From Bradyrhizobium sp. AZCC 2176 (GTDB taxonomy: Bacteria > Pseudomonadota > Alphaproteobacteria > Rhizobiales > Xanthobacteraceae): DNA of 64,000 bases. Positions 56,890 through 64,000 of the stretch are shown here, one piece after another; position 1 is the stretch's first letter; each line of letters starts with the position of its first letter. The stretch spans positions 4,057,501 through 4,121,500 of the forward strand of contig NZ_JAZHRX010000001.1 of assembly GCF_036924645.1 (NCBI RefSeq), given 5' to 3'. The notes under the pieces are model-generated. The model did not search any database and had not been told where the DNA came from. It was given only the letters and a program-made list of their open reading frames with translations. Both the position numbers and the translations under genes were made by a program.

Positions 56890-57867
56890 TTGAAAGTCCT
56901 GTTGACCCACACGCCGCAGTCTCGCGCCCAGTATTATGGCGCGCGCAGCCTCAACGGGCTGCAGGCCATCGCGCAGGTGAAGCTGCATGAATCGGACGAT
57001 GCGCTCGACGCCGCCGGCCTGATCAAGGCCGCAGGCGATGTCGACATCATCGTGGCCGACCGGCTCACGGCGGGACCGGGCGAGATATTTCCGGCGCTGC
57101 CGAAATTGCGCGCCTTCGTTCGCTGTGCGGTCGATATCCGCAACATCGATGTCGATGCGGCGTCCGCGGTCGGCGTCCTGGTCACGCGAGCCGGGCCGGG
57201 CTTCGTCCAGGCGGTCGCCGAACTGGCGCTCGGCTTCCTGGTCGATCTGTCGCGCGGCGTGTCCCGCGCGACCGCCGATTATCATGCGGCGCGCAACCCC
57301 GAGATCATCATGGGCCGGCAACTCGCCGGCAGCCGCCTCGGCATCATCGGCTATGGCAGCATCGGCCGTTATCTGGCCCAGATCGCCATGGTGTTGGGCA
57401 TGGAAGTTCTGATTGCCGATCCCTTTGCGACCGTCAGCGAACAGGGTCTCCAGCATGTACCGCTCGATGATCTATTGGCGCGCGCCGACTATGTGGTCTG
57501 TCTCGCGGTTGCCAACGAGCAAACCGAAAACCTGATCGGGCCGGCGGCGCTGGCGCGCATGCAGAGGCACGCCTTCTTCATCAACCTGTCGCGCGGCAAT
57601 CTCGTCGACGAGGCGGCGCTATCTGTAGCGTTGCGCGAAAACCGCATCGCCGGCGCCGCGATGGATGTCGGCCGCGCGCCGGACCAGATGCCGTCGCCGG
57701 AGCTGGCGAGATTGCCGAACGTCATCGCGACGCCTCATATCGGCGGCCTGACGCCGCCGGCGATCGAGAGCCAGGCGTTGGAAACGGTGCGGCAGGTGGA
57801 GGCCATTATCGCCGGCGAGGTGCCTCTTGGTGCTGTCAACGGCGACAGCTGGACGCGTCGGCCCTGA
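56890..57867 (+). CDS. D-isomer-specific 2-hydroxyacid dehydrogenase family protein
   Basis: 325 aa. The NAD-binding fold GSRLGIIGYGSIGRYLAQIA and the late DEAALSVALRENRIAGAAMDV match the family, as do the catalytic NLSRGNLVDE Arg and the TPHIGGLTP His. Likely reduces or oxidises a 2-ketoacid/2-hydroxyacid pair such as phosphoglycerate-like substrates; the substrate is not predictable. Starts with TTG at 56890; GGGAAG lies about 12 bases upstream. The stop is 2 bases from the restored stop of the convergent protease frame. Confidence 0.88.
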   Translation: MKVLLTHTPQSRAQYYGARSLNGLQAIAQVKLHESDDALDAAGLIKAAGDVDIIVADRLTAGPGEIFPALPKLRAFVRCAVDIRNIDVDAASAVGVLVTRAGPGFVQAVAELALGFLVDLSRGVSRATADYHAARNPEIIMGRQLAGSRLGIIGYGSIGRYLAQIAMVLGMEVLIADPFATVSEQGLQHVPLDDLLARADYVVCLAVANEQTENLIGPAALARMQRHAFFINLSRGNLVDEAALSVALRENRIAGAAMDVGRAPDQMPSPELARLPNVIATPHIGGLTPPAIESQALETVRQVEAIIAGEVPLGAVNGDSWTRRP

Positions 57868-57869
57868 CA

Positions 57870-58007
57870 TCACGGGGGCTCTATATTGCCGCCACCGCGC
57901 TTCTCAATTTCTACGATGTCGGTCGAAGATGGAACGTTGGTCGGCGGCGGGAAGGGCAATCCACTTGCCGGCTTGGCTACCTGCCGCGCCAGCTGCGGTG
58001 CCGCGCG
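57870..58007 (-). pseudogene. Out-of-frame C-terminal end of the S8 protease
   Basis: On the minus strand this segment reads A-PQLARQVAKPASG and ends NIEPP before a TGA at 57870. It is the natural continuation of GTSTA in S8 proteases (GTSxAAP). It is joined to the main frame only if two bases are skipped near 58004. Its stop would lie 2 bases from the neighbouring dehydrogenase stop. Confidence 0.75.
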
Positions 58008-59899
58008 GTACTGGTGCCCGCTAGCCGAAACACGGCGCCGCTCCTGTTGCCCCCGGCACGTATGCCGCCGAGAGCGTAGGACTCGTCGCAGGGCAGCACG
58101 TAGTCCGGACCGACGCGGGGACCTCCGCGCGCAGGGCCGGCCGACGCATAAGGCGACTTGCGTCCGTTCGAAAGGATGTAGCCACCGGCAACGTGCACGC
58201 TAGGAACGCTGGCGGTGGCAATCCCGTTGAGGTTGCCATTGCGATGGATTAGCGATCCGGCCTTGTCGAACTCCCCATTGCCGTACTTGCATCTGGCCTC
58301 GGCAGACCGGGTTCGCTCCCACTCGGCGTCGACAAAATAGGAGCGCCTGGCGCCCGAGCGCACGTCCAAATTCGGGTCGCTGCGGGCCACATAGGCATGG
58401 ACCTTAGCGTTTACGCCAACGCCATCGACCCGGATCGTCCAATGCCCATGCTCGGGCACGAAACCGGAATGAGCGATGGTGGGCTCGACCGCAAGCAGCC
58501 ACACCGTGTTGTCACCCCATTCGCGCGGGGCGTACACGCCGGTGAAGGACGGAAAGGGGATGCCGTCGGGCGGGGGAATGGGACCGGTGGTAGATGATGA
58601 AGTGAGGCCGCCGGGCGACGTAAGCGTGACGATCACACCGCTCGCGTCGTTCTTTCTCATCCAAACCTCCGCAAAACAGAGCACCGAATTGTCGGGTGGA
58701 ATGCGCCACGTCCAATCGACGTGGTCGGGCAGCGTTGAAGTCCTCTCGAAAACGACGTGACCTTCACTAAGGTAGGCATTGCCGGCCGGCAGGAAGATCT
58801 CGAGCTTGGGCTTTCCAGGAGAGCCGTCGAAAATCGTGACAAGCTCCGTCAGCGCGCTCTCCAGTTCCGCCGTGCCGTCGTGCGGTCCGGTCGTCGGCCC
58901 ATAGCTGACATTGATGAGCACGTTCCTTGTTATGGTCGGGTCGACAAATGACAGGATGTAGTAGATGCCATGCACGACATACGATTTGAGCCATACCCCC
59001 GTCGCGTCACGGATGCAGTCCTCCGAAAATTGAACGAACACCACGTCGGCGCTGGCGGCAGGATCAGTGGCTGATTGCCAGCTTGGCGGATCGCGCCGGC
59101 CGATGCGCGACGAGATCGGAACGCGCCCTGCAAGCACATCCATCACATGCGCGCCATGCGAGCGTTGGCGCTTGAGGGTCTTGAATCCTGCCTCGGCGTA
59201 ACAGCCATCCTCGTTGACGCTGCCCGCCGTCGAATGCAGATTGATCCACTCGTTAAGCCCGATCTTTCGCACACCCGGGCTCGGCGGCTCGGAATCGCGC
59301 AGGAACTCGAGGCCATAGTTGAAGTCCGACGACAGGAGTTCGCCAAACTCGGTGTTGCTGTCTACCCGGATCGGATTCCTGTCGGGGTTCTGGTCCCAGA
59401 TGCCCCGCACCCGCGTGCCCGCCGCCACGCCCAAAATGGATTTGACAAAATGCGCAGCGGCGAAGGGACAGCCATCGTCGATGACGCCGATTAGGAGATC
59501 TGTCGGCCGATACACGCTCGCCGTACGGTCGCGCAGAACAGCTCTCCTGATCAGTTGCGGAGCGGTCGGCCTTACCGGGAGCGACAGTTCGACCCGTGAA
59601 ACATGGTCGTTCCAGCTGCCAAATGTCGGCGGCCCGACCGCCGCCTTGAAGCAGCGGATCGTGGCGTATCGAGATTTCCGATGGGCAGGACCGAATTCGA
59701 TACCTGGTTTTCCATCATGGTTATCGTCCATTGCTGTCATTTCTTTTTCGAATTGCGCTGCGTGCCTGGCGTCTTTGAACTCCACGAGCAGAAACAGCCT
59801 GAAATCGTCATCGTCGAAAGACTCGAAGTACTTGAAGTCCGTCGCGATCGCGTACCGGAGGTACGGTTCAAAGCAGTTCGGGAATTCCATTTCGGCCAT
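57977..59899 (-). CDS. Subtilisin-like S8 serine protease, frameshifted at the C-terminus
   Basis: 640 aa as read. Catalytic Asp in LIGVIDDGCPF (Asp141), His in RSHGAHVMDVLAG (His248), oxyanion Asn in NVSYGPTTG and Ser630 in LAGTSTA. After GTSTA the frame reads RHRSWRGR and stops. Two bases away (GCGCGG near 58001-58007) another frame continues AAPQLARQVAKPASGLP and runs to a stop at 57870, the standard S8 continuation. So the gene is disrupted or the sequence has an error. The N-terminal 100 residues are of unknown type. No signal peptide is seen. Confidence 0.85.
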   Translation of the reverse strand: MAEMEFPNCFEPYLRYAIATDFKYFESFDDDDFRLFLLVEFKDARHAAQFEKEMTAMDDNHDGKPGIEFGPAHRKSRYATIRCFKAAVGPPTFGSWNDHVSRVELSLPVRPTAPQLIRRAVLRDRTASVYRPTDLLIGVIDDGCPFAAAHFVKSILGVAAGTRVRGIWDQNPDRNPIRVDSNTEFGELLSSDFNYGLEFLRDSEPPSPGVRKIGLNEWINLHSTAGSVNEDGCYAEAGFKTLKRQRSHGAHVMDVLAGRVPISSRIGRRDPPSWQSATDPAASADVVFVQFSEDCIRDATGVWLKSYVVHGIYYILSFVDPTITRNVLINVSYGPTTGPHDGTAELESALTELVTIFDGSPGKPKLEIFLPAGNAYLSEGHVVFERTSTLPDHVDWTWRIPPDNSVLCFAEVWMRKNDASGVIVTLTSPGGLTSSSTTGPIPPPDGIPFPSFTGVYAPREWGDNTVWLLAVEPTIAHSGFVPEHGHWTIRVDGVGVNAKVHAYVARSDPNLDVRSGARRSYFVDAEWERTRSAEARCKYGNGEFDKAGSLIHRNGNLNGIATASVPSVHVAGGYILSNGRKSPYASAGPARGGPRVGPDYVLPCDESYALGGIRAGGNRSGAVFRLAGTSTARHRSWRGR

Positions 59900-59938
59900 G
59901 GAACGTTCTCCGCTTCGGGTTGCAGAATGAGGCTTTGC

Positions 59939-61117
59939 CTAGAGGAATCTGCCTGACCACTCCTGCCGCGCCGCCTGCCACAATTGATACATCAAGAGGG
60001 ACTGTGTGACGGTCGCTCCCGGAGATTCGGAGTAGAACGTGCCCGCGGAGAGCGTCTGGTTAGGGCTGAACGGATTGAAGTCCGTGTTGGAATGGCTATT
60101 GACGTAGCCGGCGTTGAATGTGCGACTCATCGTTGATGTGCTCCCCAGACAACGCCCGACGAAATACTCGCCCAGGGCGACGCCCAACATGCGTCCTGCC
60201 ATGCTGTCGACCGGGAAGTGGACTCCCGCCACGACCCGGTTGGTCGCGATGCGCGCCGCCTGGCGCTCGAGTTGCTCGATCACCGTCGGGTATCTCGGTG
60301 GAGGCGCAGTCGGATTCGGATCAAGGTTCAAGAGCGCTTTCAGCACATGCGCTACCGCATAAGTCTGCGTCGCATGTCCACTCGGGAAGCTTCCATGCCC
60401 CGGTGTCGTGATCATCGGCTGCACCTGGGCATTGTATTCGACCGGGCGCCAGCACGCGAGCGCATGCTTGAAACGCATTTCCACGTACACGCAGAACTGC
60501 AGCACCATGTTGATGAGTTCGAATGTGCGCCTGGTCCGGTCGGGATGCAGGTAGACGATCGACGACCAGAAAGCGTACGTGGGATCGATCTGCGCCATGA
60601 TCTCCGTGGCGCGTTCGTCACGCAACTCGGCCCAGCTGAGTACCATCGGAATCTGGTCCTCGAATGTGTTCTGCACCGGACGTCTGATTTCCGCAATCAA
60701 GGATGCCGATCCGGAGGTGGATGACAGGACCCGTAATCCATCTTCCACACCCGACGTCGTCGTCTTCTGAAAACTGATCCCCTGCAACATCTCACCGACC
60801 GCCGTGTAGGCGCGCACCCACGGCTCCCAGCGTTCCATTTGCGGCGGATGGTCGATGTTCGGTGGCAATGCCGGCGCGTAGTACGTGAACTGTGCGGGCG
60901 TCGAATTCTCGGGAATAACGATCGTTCCTTCGCGCCCAAGGATCAGCGCATCCACCATGATCGGATTGGCGTAGGCGTCGGCCATTGTGCCAAGCAGCGC
61001 GCCGCCCGCTCCACCGGCGCCGCCGGCCCCACCCGCCCCGCCCGCACCACCGGCACCACCGGCACCACCGGCTCCGCCCGCACCACCTGCTCCGCCCGCT
61101 CCGCCCAGTTGAGTCAT
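59939..61117 (-). CDS. Vanadium-dependent haloperoxidase/PAP2-like enzyme with N-terminal GGA repeats
   Basis: 392 aa. After MTQL, residues 5-40 are twelve Gly-Gly-Ala units. The PAP2 signatures are KHALACWRP (Lys217-Arg224-Pro225, KX6RP), SFPSGHAT (Ser246, His248) and NRVVAGVHFPVDS (Arg294, His300). Those bind vanadate or phosphate in haloperoxidases and acid phosphatases. AGGAGGCAGG precedes the ATG at 61117. No signal peptide or membrane helix is evident before the repeats, unless the repeat itself acts in export. It lies between the cyclase and S8 genes. Confidence 0.88.
   Translation of the reverse strand: MTQLGGAGGAGGAGGAGGAGGAGGAGGAGGAGGAGGAGGALLGTMADAYANPIMVDALILGREGTIVIPENSTPAQFTYYAPALPPNIDHPPQMERWEPWVRAYTAVGEMLQGISFQKTTTSGVEDGLRVLSSTSGSASLIAEIRRPVQNTFEDQIPMVLSWAELRDERATEIMAQIDPTYAFWSSIVYLHPDRTRRTFELINMVLQFCVYVEMRFKHALACWRPVEYNAQVQPMITTPGHGSFPSGHATQTYAVAHVLKALLNLDPNPTAPPPRYPTVIEQLERQAARIATNRVVAGVHFPVDSMAGRMLGVALGEYFVGRCLGSTSTMSRTFNAGYVNSHSNTDFNPFSPNQTLSAGTFYSESPGATVTQSLLMYQLWQAARQEWSGRFL
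60998..61105 (-). repeat. Twelve 9-bp tandem repeats encoding (Gly-Gly-Ala)12
   Basis: Each 9-bp unit encodes GGA, but the codons vary (GGC GGA GCG, GGT GGT GCC, GGT GGG GCC and others). The variation suggests an old repeat kept by selection on the peptide, rather than a fresh slippage tract. Confidence 0.93.
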
Positions 61118-61236
61118 TCCTGCCTCCTCTGTGAGTAAGTCAGCTTTCCGCCAGTAAGCGCGTCATTGCAATTTGCGCGGTCGTGCTCGTTCCGAATGTG
61201 TGTTTCTTCACACGCGCGAGATATTTTTCTCCAGGA

Positions 61237-63162
61237 TCAATGCCGGTTCGAGTTGCCGTTTCCCGACGGCAACCCCGCCATGGCCAGGCAGCGCGCCCAT
61301 TGCCGGCCGGTTTCGAGCTCAGCATTCGGTATGCGCGCAAGATATCGCTCCACCGTCAACTGCGGCTCGAGCTGTCGCATCCTGGCGAGCGCCTCGCGCG
61401 CTTCATCCATTCGCTGCTGCGCGACAAGCGAGATCGTCAGAGCCCGCCACGTGGAAGGGTGCATGCGGTGGTGCACAAGCGATGAGCGCGCAAGTCTTTC
61501 GGCATTCTCGTATTGATGCGCGGCAAGCTCTGCTGTCGCGCCAAGGGACTCGAAATAGTAGCGTTGCGGATCGAGCGGAGAGAGCTCCATCGCGCGGCGT
61601 GTCGCGTCCACAGCCGCTTTCCCTTCCCCCATGAACGCGTTGACTGTACCGAGGTAGAGCCAGCCGAGGGCGTGGCTGGGGTTGGCATTAACAGCCCCGT
61701 TGCAGCGCTTGCGAGCGGTCTCCAAGTCCTTCAACAAGTGGCAGTAGACAAACCCCTCGGTCGCCAGCGCAAGCGCATCCGACGGATCCCGATCGAGGGC
61801 GGCGTGGGTTGTGCTCAAGGCTTCGACCGCCTCGCGCTTGCGGTCCCCAGACCAGCCGCGCGTCACCTGCAGAATGTACCAGTTGCCGAGCCACGCGCGC
61901 GGGGCCGCGATCCGACTATGCCGGTTAATCAGTTCGTCAAGAATTTTGCGCGTCTGAAGAAACTCCTCCTTGCTGGAGCGGTGCATCAACTTGATGCTGC
62001 CAAGCAGCAGCGAGTAGCTCTCGAGAGTTGGCAACGGCTGGGTCAGAATATGCTCGACCTCGGCATCGAGTACGGACAAATGCACTGCTTGGGCGATACG
62101 ATCCGCCAGTTCGCTTTCCGGCCTCAGCAGATCGCCGATTTCGCCGTTCAATCGATCAGTCCAGACCACTTGGTTGTTGCGCGCTTCGGAGAGTTCGGCG
62201 GTCACCATGATCTTGCCTGCATCCGCAACATAGGCGCCGCTGAGGACATAAGTGGCGCCAAGATGCGCCGACACCTCTCCGACATCGTCCGCGCGGCCGC
62301 GGAACACGGCCGTCGACAGGCGTGAAATCACCTTCAGGTCCGCCGCCTTCGACAGTCGCCAGATCACGCTGTCGGCAATCAGGTTGCCGATATCGAAAAG
62401 TGCTGGGCTGTCGCTCCTCGCAGAGAAGGGGATCACAGCAATGGTCGGCTGCATGGCCGTTCCATAGTCGTGCCGCCGAGTAAGGCTTGGATGCGGACTA
62501 GCCGGGCCAACGCGATATGCCCGAACCGGCTTGTCAAAATGCTTGAGAATGCATTCGCCAAGGTCTTCGCACGACGCATCGACCCCGTGCGTTAGTTCGT
62601 CGCGCGCCGCGGCGCTGCCGATGGTCTCTCCGGGATTCGCCAGAGTGGCCAGGGCCGCCGCCAGTTGCTCGTGGGCCGACGCGCTGGCAATCGTCTCGCC
62701 CGGGCCGGCCAGCGTCGCCAGCCGCGCCGCCAGGTTTACTCCGGTCCCGTAGATATCGATCCCGTCGCTCCACGCCATCGCGGCATTGATTCCGGCGCGC
62801 AGGTCGAAATGCTGGTCTTCGGGCAGGCTGGCGTTCTGCGCGGCAAGTGTTCGGTGCATCGCCGCGGCGGCATCAGCGGCGTCAGGCACCGTCTCGAAAC
62901 GCGCCAGAAGGCCGTCACCCAGACTCTTCACCAGGATACCGTGATAGCGCGGCAGTATCTCAGTAGTGACGACACCGACAAAATCTGCCCATCGGCGAAC
63001 GGTGAAAGCTTCGTGCTCTCGCATGAGCCGCACCGATTCCACGAGATCAACCAGCAGCACGACGGTTTCTTGGCGCACGAGTGCGACGCCTGCCCCAGGA
63101 ACAACAAATCGCCCGGTCGTGGCGGCTTGTTCTTCGCCTTTGTCCACCGCCTCATCGTTCAT
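61237..63162 (-). CDS. Class III adenylate/guanylate cyclase with C-terminal TPR repeats
   Basis: 641 aa without membrane helices. The cyclase domain (about 33-215) has LLVDLVESVRLM with metal Asp39, VKSLGDGLLARF with Asp83 and GVNLAARLAT with the Asn-x3-Arg pair (143, 147). Residues 148-170 are repeated at 171-193. From about 235 the protein resembles the TolB-like/CadC-type domain of Rhizobiales cyclases (QPTIAVIPFSARSD), followed by TPR repeats (EALSTTHAALDRDPSDALAL, RAMELSPLDPQRYYF). Cytoplasmic. Upstream and likely co-transcribed with the haloperoxidase and S8 genes. Confidence 0.88.
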   Translation of the reverse strand: MNDEAVDKGEEQAATTGRFVVPGAGVALVRQETVVLLVDLVESVRLMREHEAFTVRRWADFVGVVTTEILPRYHGILVKSLGDGLLARFETVPDAADAAAAMHRTLAAQNASLPEDQHFDLRAGINAAMAWSDGIDIYGTGVNLAARLATLAGPGETIASASAHEQLAAALATLANPGETIGSAAARDELTHGVDASCEDLGECILKHFDKPVRAYRVGPASPHPSLTRRHDYGTAMQPTIAVIPFSARSDSPALFDIGNLIADSVIWRLSKAADLKVISRLSTAVFRGRADDVGEVSAHLGATYVLSGAYVADAGKIMVTAELSEARNNQVVWTDRLNGEIGDLLRPESELADRIAQAVHLSVLDAEVEHILTQPLPTLESYSLLLGSIKLMHRSSKEEFLQTRKILDELINRHSRIAAPRAWLGNWYILQVTRGWSGDRKREAVEALSTTHAALDRDPSDALALATEGFVYCHLLKDLETARKRCNGAVNANPSHALGWLYLGTVNAFMGEGKAAVDATRRAMELSPLDPQRYYFESLGATAELAAHQYENAERLARSSLVHHRMHPSTWRALTISLVAQQRMDEAREALARMRQLEPQLTVERYLARIPNAELETGRQWARCLAMAGLPSGNGNSNRH

Positions 63163-63491
63163 GTTGAACCAATTTCGTGATCCTGGTCCTCCATCTTAGA
63201 TGGTATGAAACCCCACGCAAGAGCCGCGCGAAAGCACTCGGAATCAAGAGCTGCCGGCCACGGCGGGGCCTTGGCGAGCAAAACCGATCGAGGGCGCGTC
63301 GCAATTCTAAAGCGATCAAGCGGTGCCGCGCTGGATAAGGTTGTACATCGAACTCACATATCGGTACGGTCCCGAGAAGAGAAATTGCTCTTATCCTGAG
63401 CCGCGGAGGCGAAGGTGATGGCTGATCAGACTATTGCTAAAAACATCGAATTGCCGAGACACCGAAGCAACTCCACACAAAAAATCTCCCG
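63163..63491. other. Intergenic region between the cyclase and MFS genes; no gene seen
   Basis: About 330 bases between divergent genes. A 64-codon plus-strand frame (63205-63399) has no good ribosome binding site, no family resemblance and an Arg/Ser-rich composition like random GC-rich DNA. Promoters for both genes probably lie here. Confidence 0.5.
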
Positions 63492-64000
63492 ATGCATCTC
63501 CCCTTCTTCTACGGCTGGCTGATCGTTGCGGTGACGTTTGTCACCATGGCGATCGGCGTCAATGCGCGGACGGCGTTCTCGCTGTTCTTTCCGCCGATCA
63601 TCTCCGAGTTCGGATGGGAGCGCGGCGTCACGGCCGGCGCCTTCTCCTTCGGCTTCGTGGTGTCGGGTGCCGTCAGTCCGCTGATCGGGCGCATGATGGA
63701 TCGCTTCGGGCCGCGCGCGGTGATGGAGCTCGGCGCCGCGCTGATGGGCGGCGGGCTGTTGCTTGCACCGCTGACGACGCAGCCCTGGCATCTCTATCTC
63801 ACGATCGGCGTGCTGGTCGGCGCGGGGAGCGTGTGCCTCGGCTATTCCGGCCAATCGCTGTTTCTGCCGAACTGGTTCATTCGCCGCCGCGGGCTCGCCA
63901 TGGGGCTCGCCTTTGCCGGCGTCGGCATCGGATCGGTGACCTTGCTGCCGTGGGTGCAGCATCTGATCGAACAGACCGGCTGGCGCACCGCCTGCACCGC
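63492..64000 (+). CDS. MFS transporter (3' end cut by window edge)
   Basis: The frame from the ATG at 63492 is open to the window end (169 codons). MHLPFFYGWLIVAVTFVTMAIG begins helix 1; GRMMDRFGPRAVMELGAALMGGG is MFS motif A; the segment ending at the edge reads FLPNWFIRRRGLAMGLAFAGVG, as in oxalate/formate antiporter-type and monocarboxylate-like MFS proteins. Substrate unknown. At least five membrane segments are included. Confidence 0.88.
   Translation, partial: MHLPFFYGWLIVAVTFVTMAIGVNARTAFSLFFPPIISEFGWERGVTAGAFSFGFVVSGAVSPLIGRMMDRFGPRAVMELGAALMGGGLLLAPLTTQPWHLYLTIGVLVGAGSVCLGYSGQSLFLPNWFIRRRGLAMGLAFAGVGIGSVTLLPWVQHLIEQTGWRTACT

Noticed and set aside
60998..61105. Tandem repeat considered as a CRISPR or VNTR array
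   Set aside because: The unit is 9 bp without spacers and is read in frame as GGA repeats within a gene.
63205..63399. 64-codon plus-strand frame before the last MFS gene
   Set aside because: No ribosome binding site, no similarity and biased composition like neighbouring non-coding DNA.

Overview
The window is a GC-rich (mid-60s % by eye) alphaproteobacterial chromosome segment, most likely from Bradyrhizobium or a close Nitrobacteraceae relative. The evidence is the order murE-murF-mraY-murD-ftsW-murG-murC-murB-ddl-ftsQ-ftsA-ftsZ-lpxC, the long FtsZ linker, and intergenic palindromes of the kind common in that group. I saw no rRNA, tRNA, CRISPR array, prophage or insertion sequence. The assignment comes from gene content and recognised protein families; no search was run.

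Layout. 1-558: end of an AmpD-type amidase gene, cut by the window edge. 1202-22010: the division and cell-wall (dcw) cluster from rsmH to lpxC, all on the plus strand, with a strong terminator after ftsZ. 22340-27583: bamD, recN, a small GIY-YIG nuclease gene between two palindromic repeats, and ligA. 27589-45696: housekeeping genes (Bcr/CflA-type MFS, aminopeptidase P, prmA, a PYROXD2-like oxidoreductase, a membrane-spermidine synthase fusion, a YeeE/YedE pair, an L,D-transpeptidase, an ABC-2 exporter, uvrD/pcrA, a thioesterase and a GlcD-type oxidase). 45927-46625: an outer-membrane beta-barrel protein.

46699-54551 is the most notable accessory region. Two small exported Cys-rich peptides with ACKG repeats precede a DUF692/MNIO enzyme gene and a DUF2063 gene, which is the bufferin (BufA-BufB-BufC) RiPP arrangement. 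The operon continues into a creatininase-fold protein lacking three of the five expected metal ligands and a secreted HEMVH protease-like protein. Each peptide gene has its own nearly identical promoter-like element (TGTAACyAArTC-N9-CCCGTAGCT, resembling an ECF sigma-factor promoter), and hairpins separate the transcription units. Just upstream lie ccdA, doxX and an exported thioredoxin-YyaL gene, which suggests a joint role in periplasmic thiol or metal handling.

54752-64000: a membrane adenylate cyclase, a 2-hydroxyacid dehydrogenase, and an unusual three-gene minus-strand set. That set is a cyclase-TPR protein, a vanadium-haloperoxidase/PAP2 enzyme with twelve Gly-Gly-Ala repeats at its N-terminus, and a subtilisin-like protease frameshifted just after its catalytic Ser motif. 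The window ends inside an MFS transporter gene.

Repeats run through the window. Class A elements (GTCATTCC...GGAATGAC) and class B elements (GTCATGCC/GTCATCAC...GATGAC) repeatedly sit 12-19 bp before start codons (murD, murC, murB, ddl, ligA). One class A element has been absorbed in frame into uvrD.
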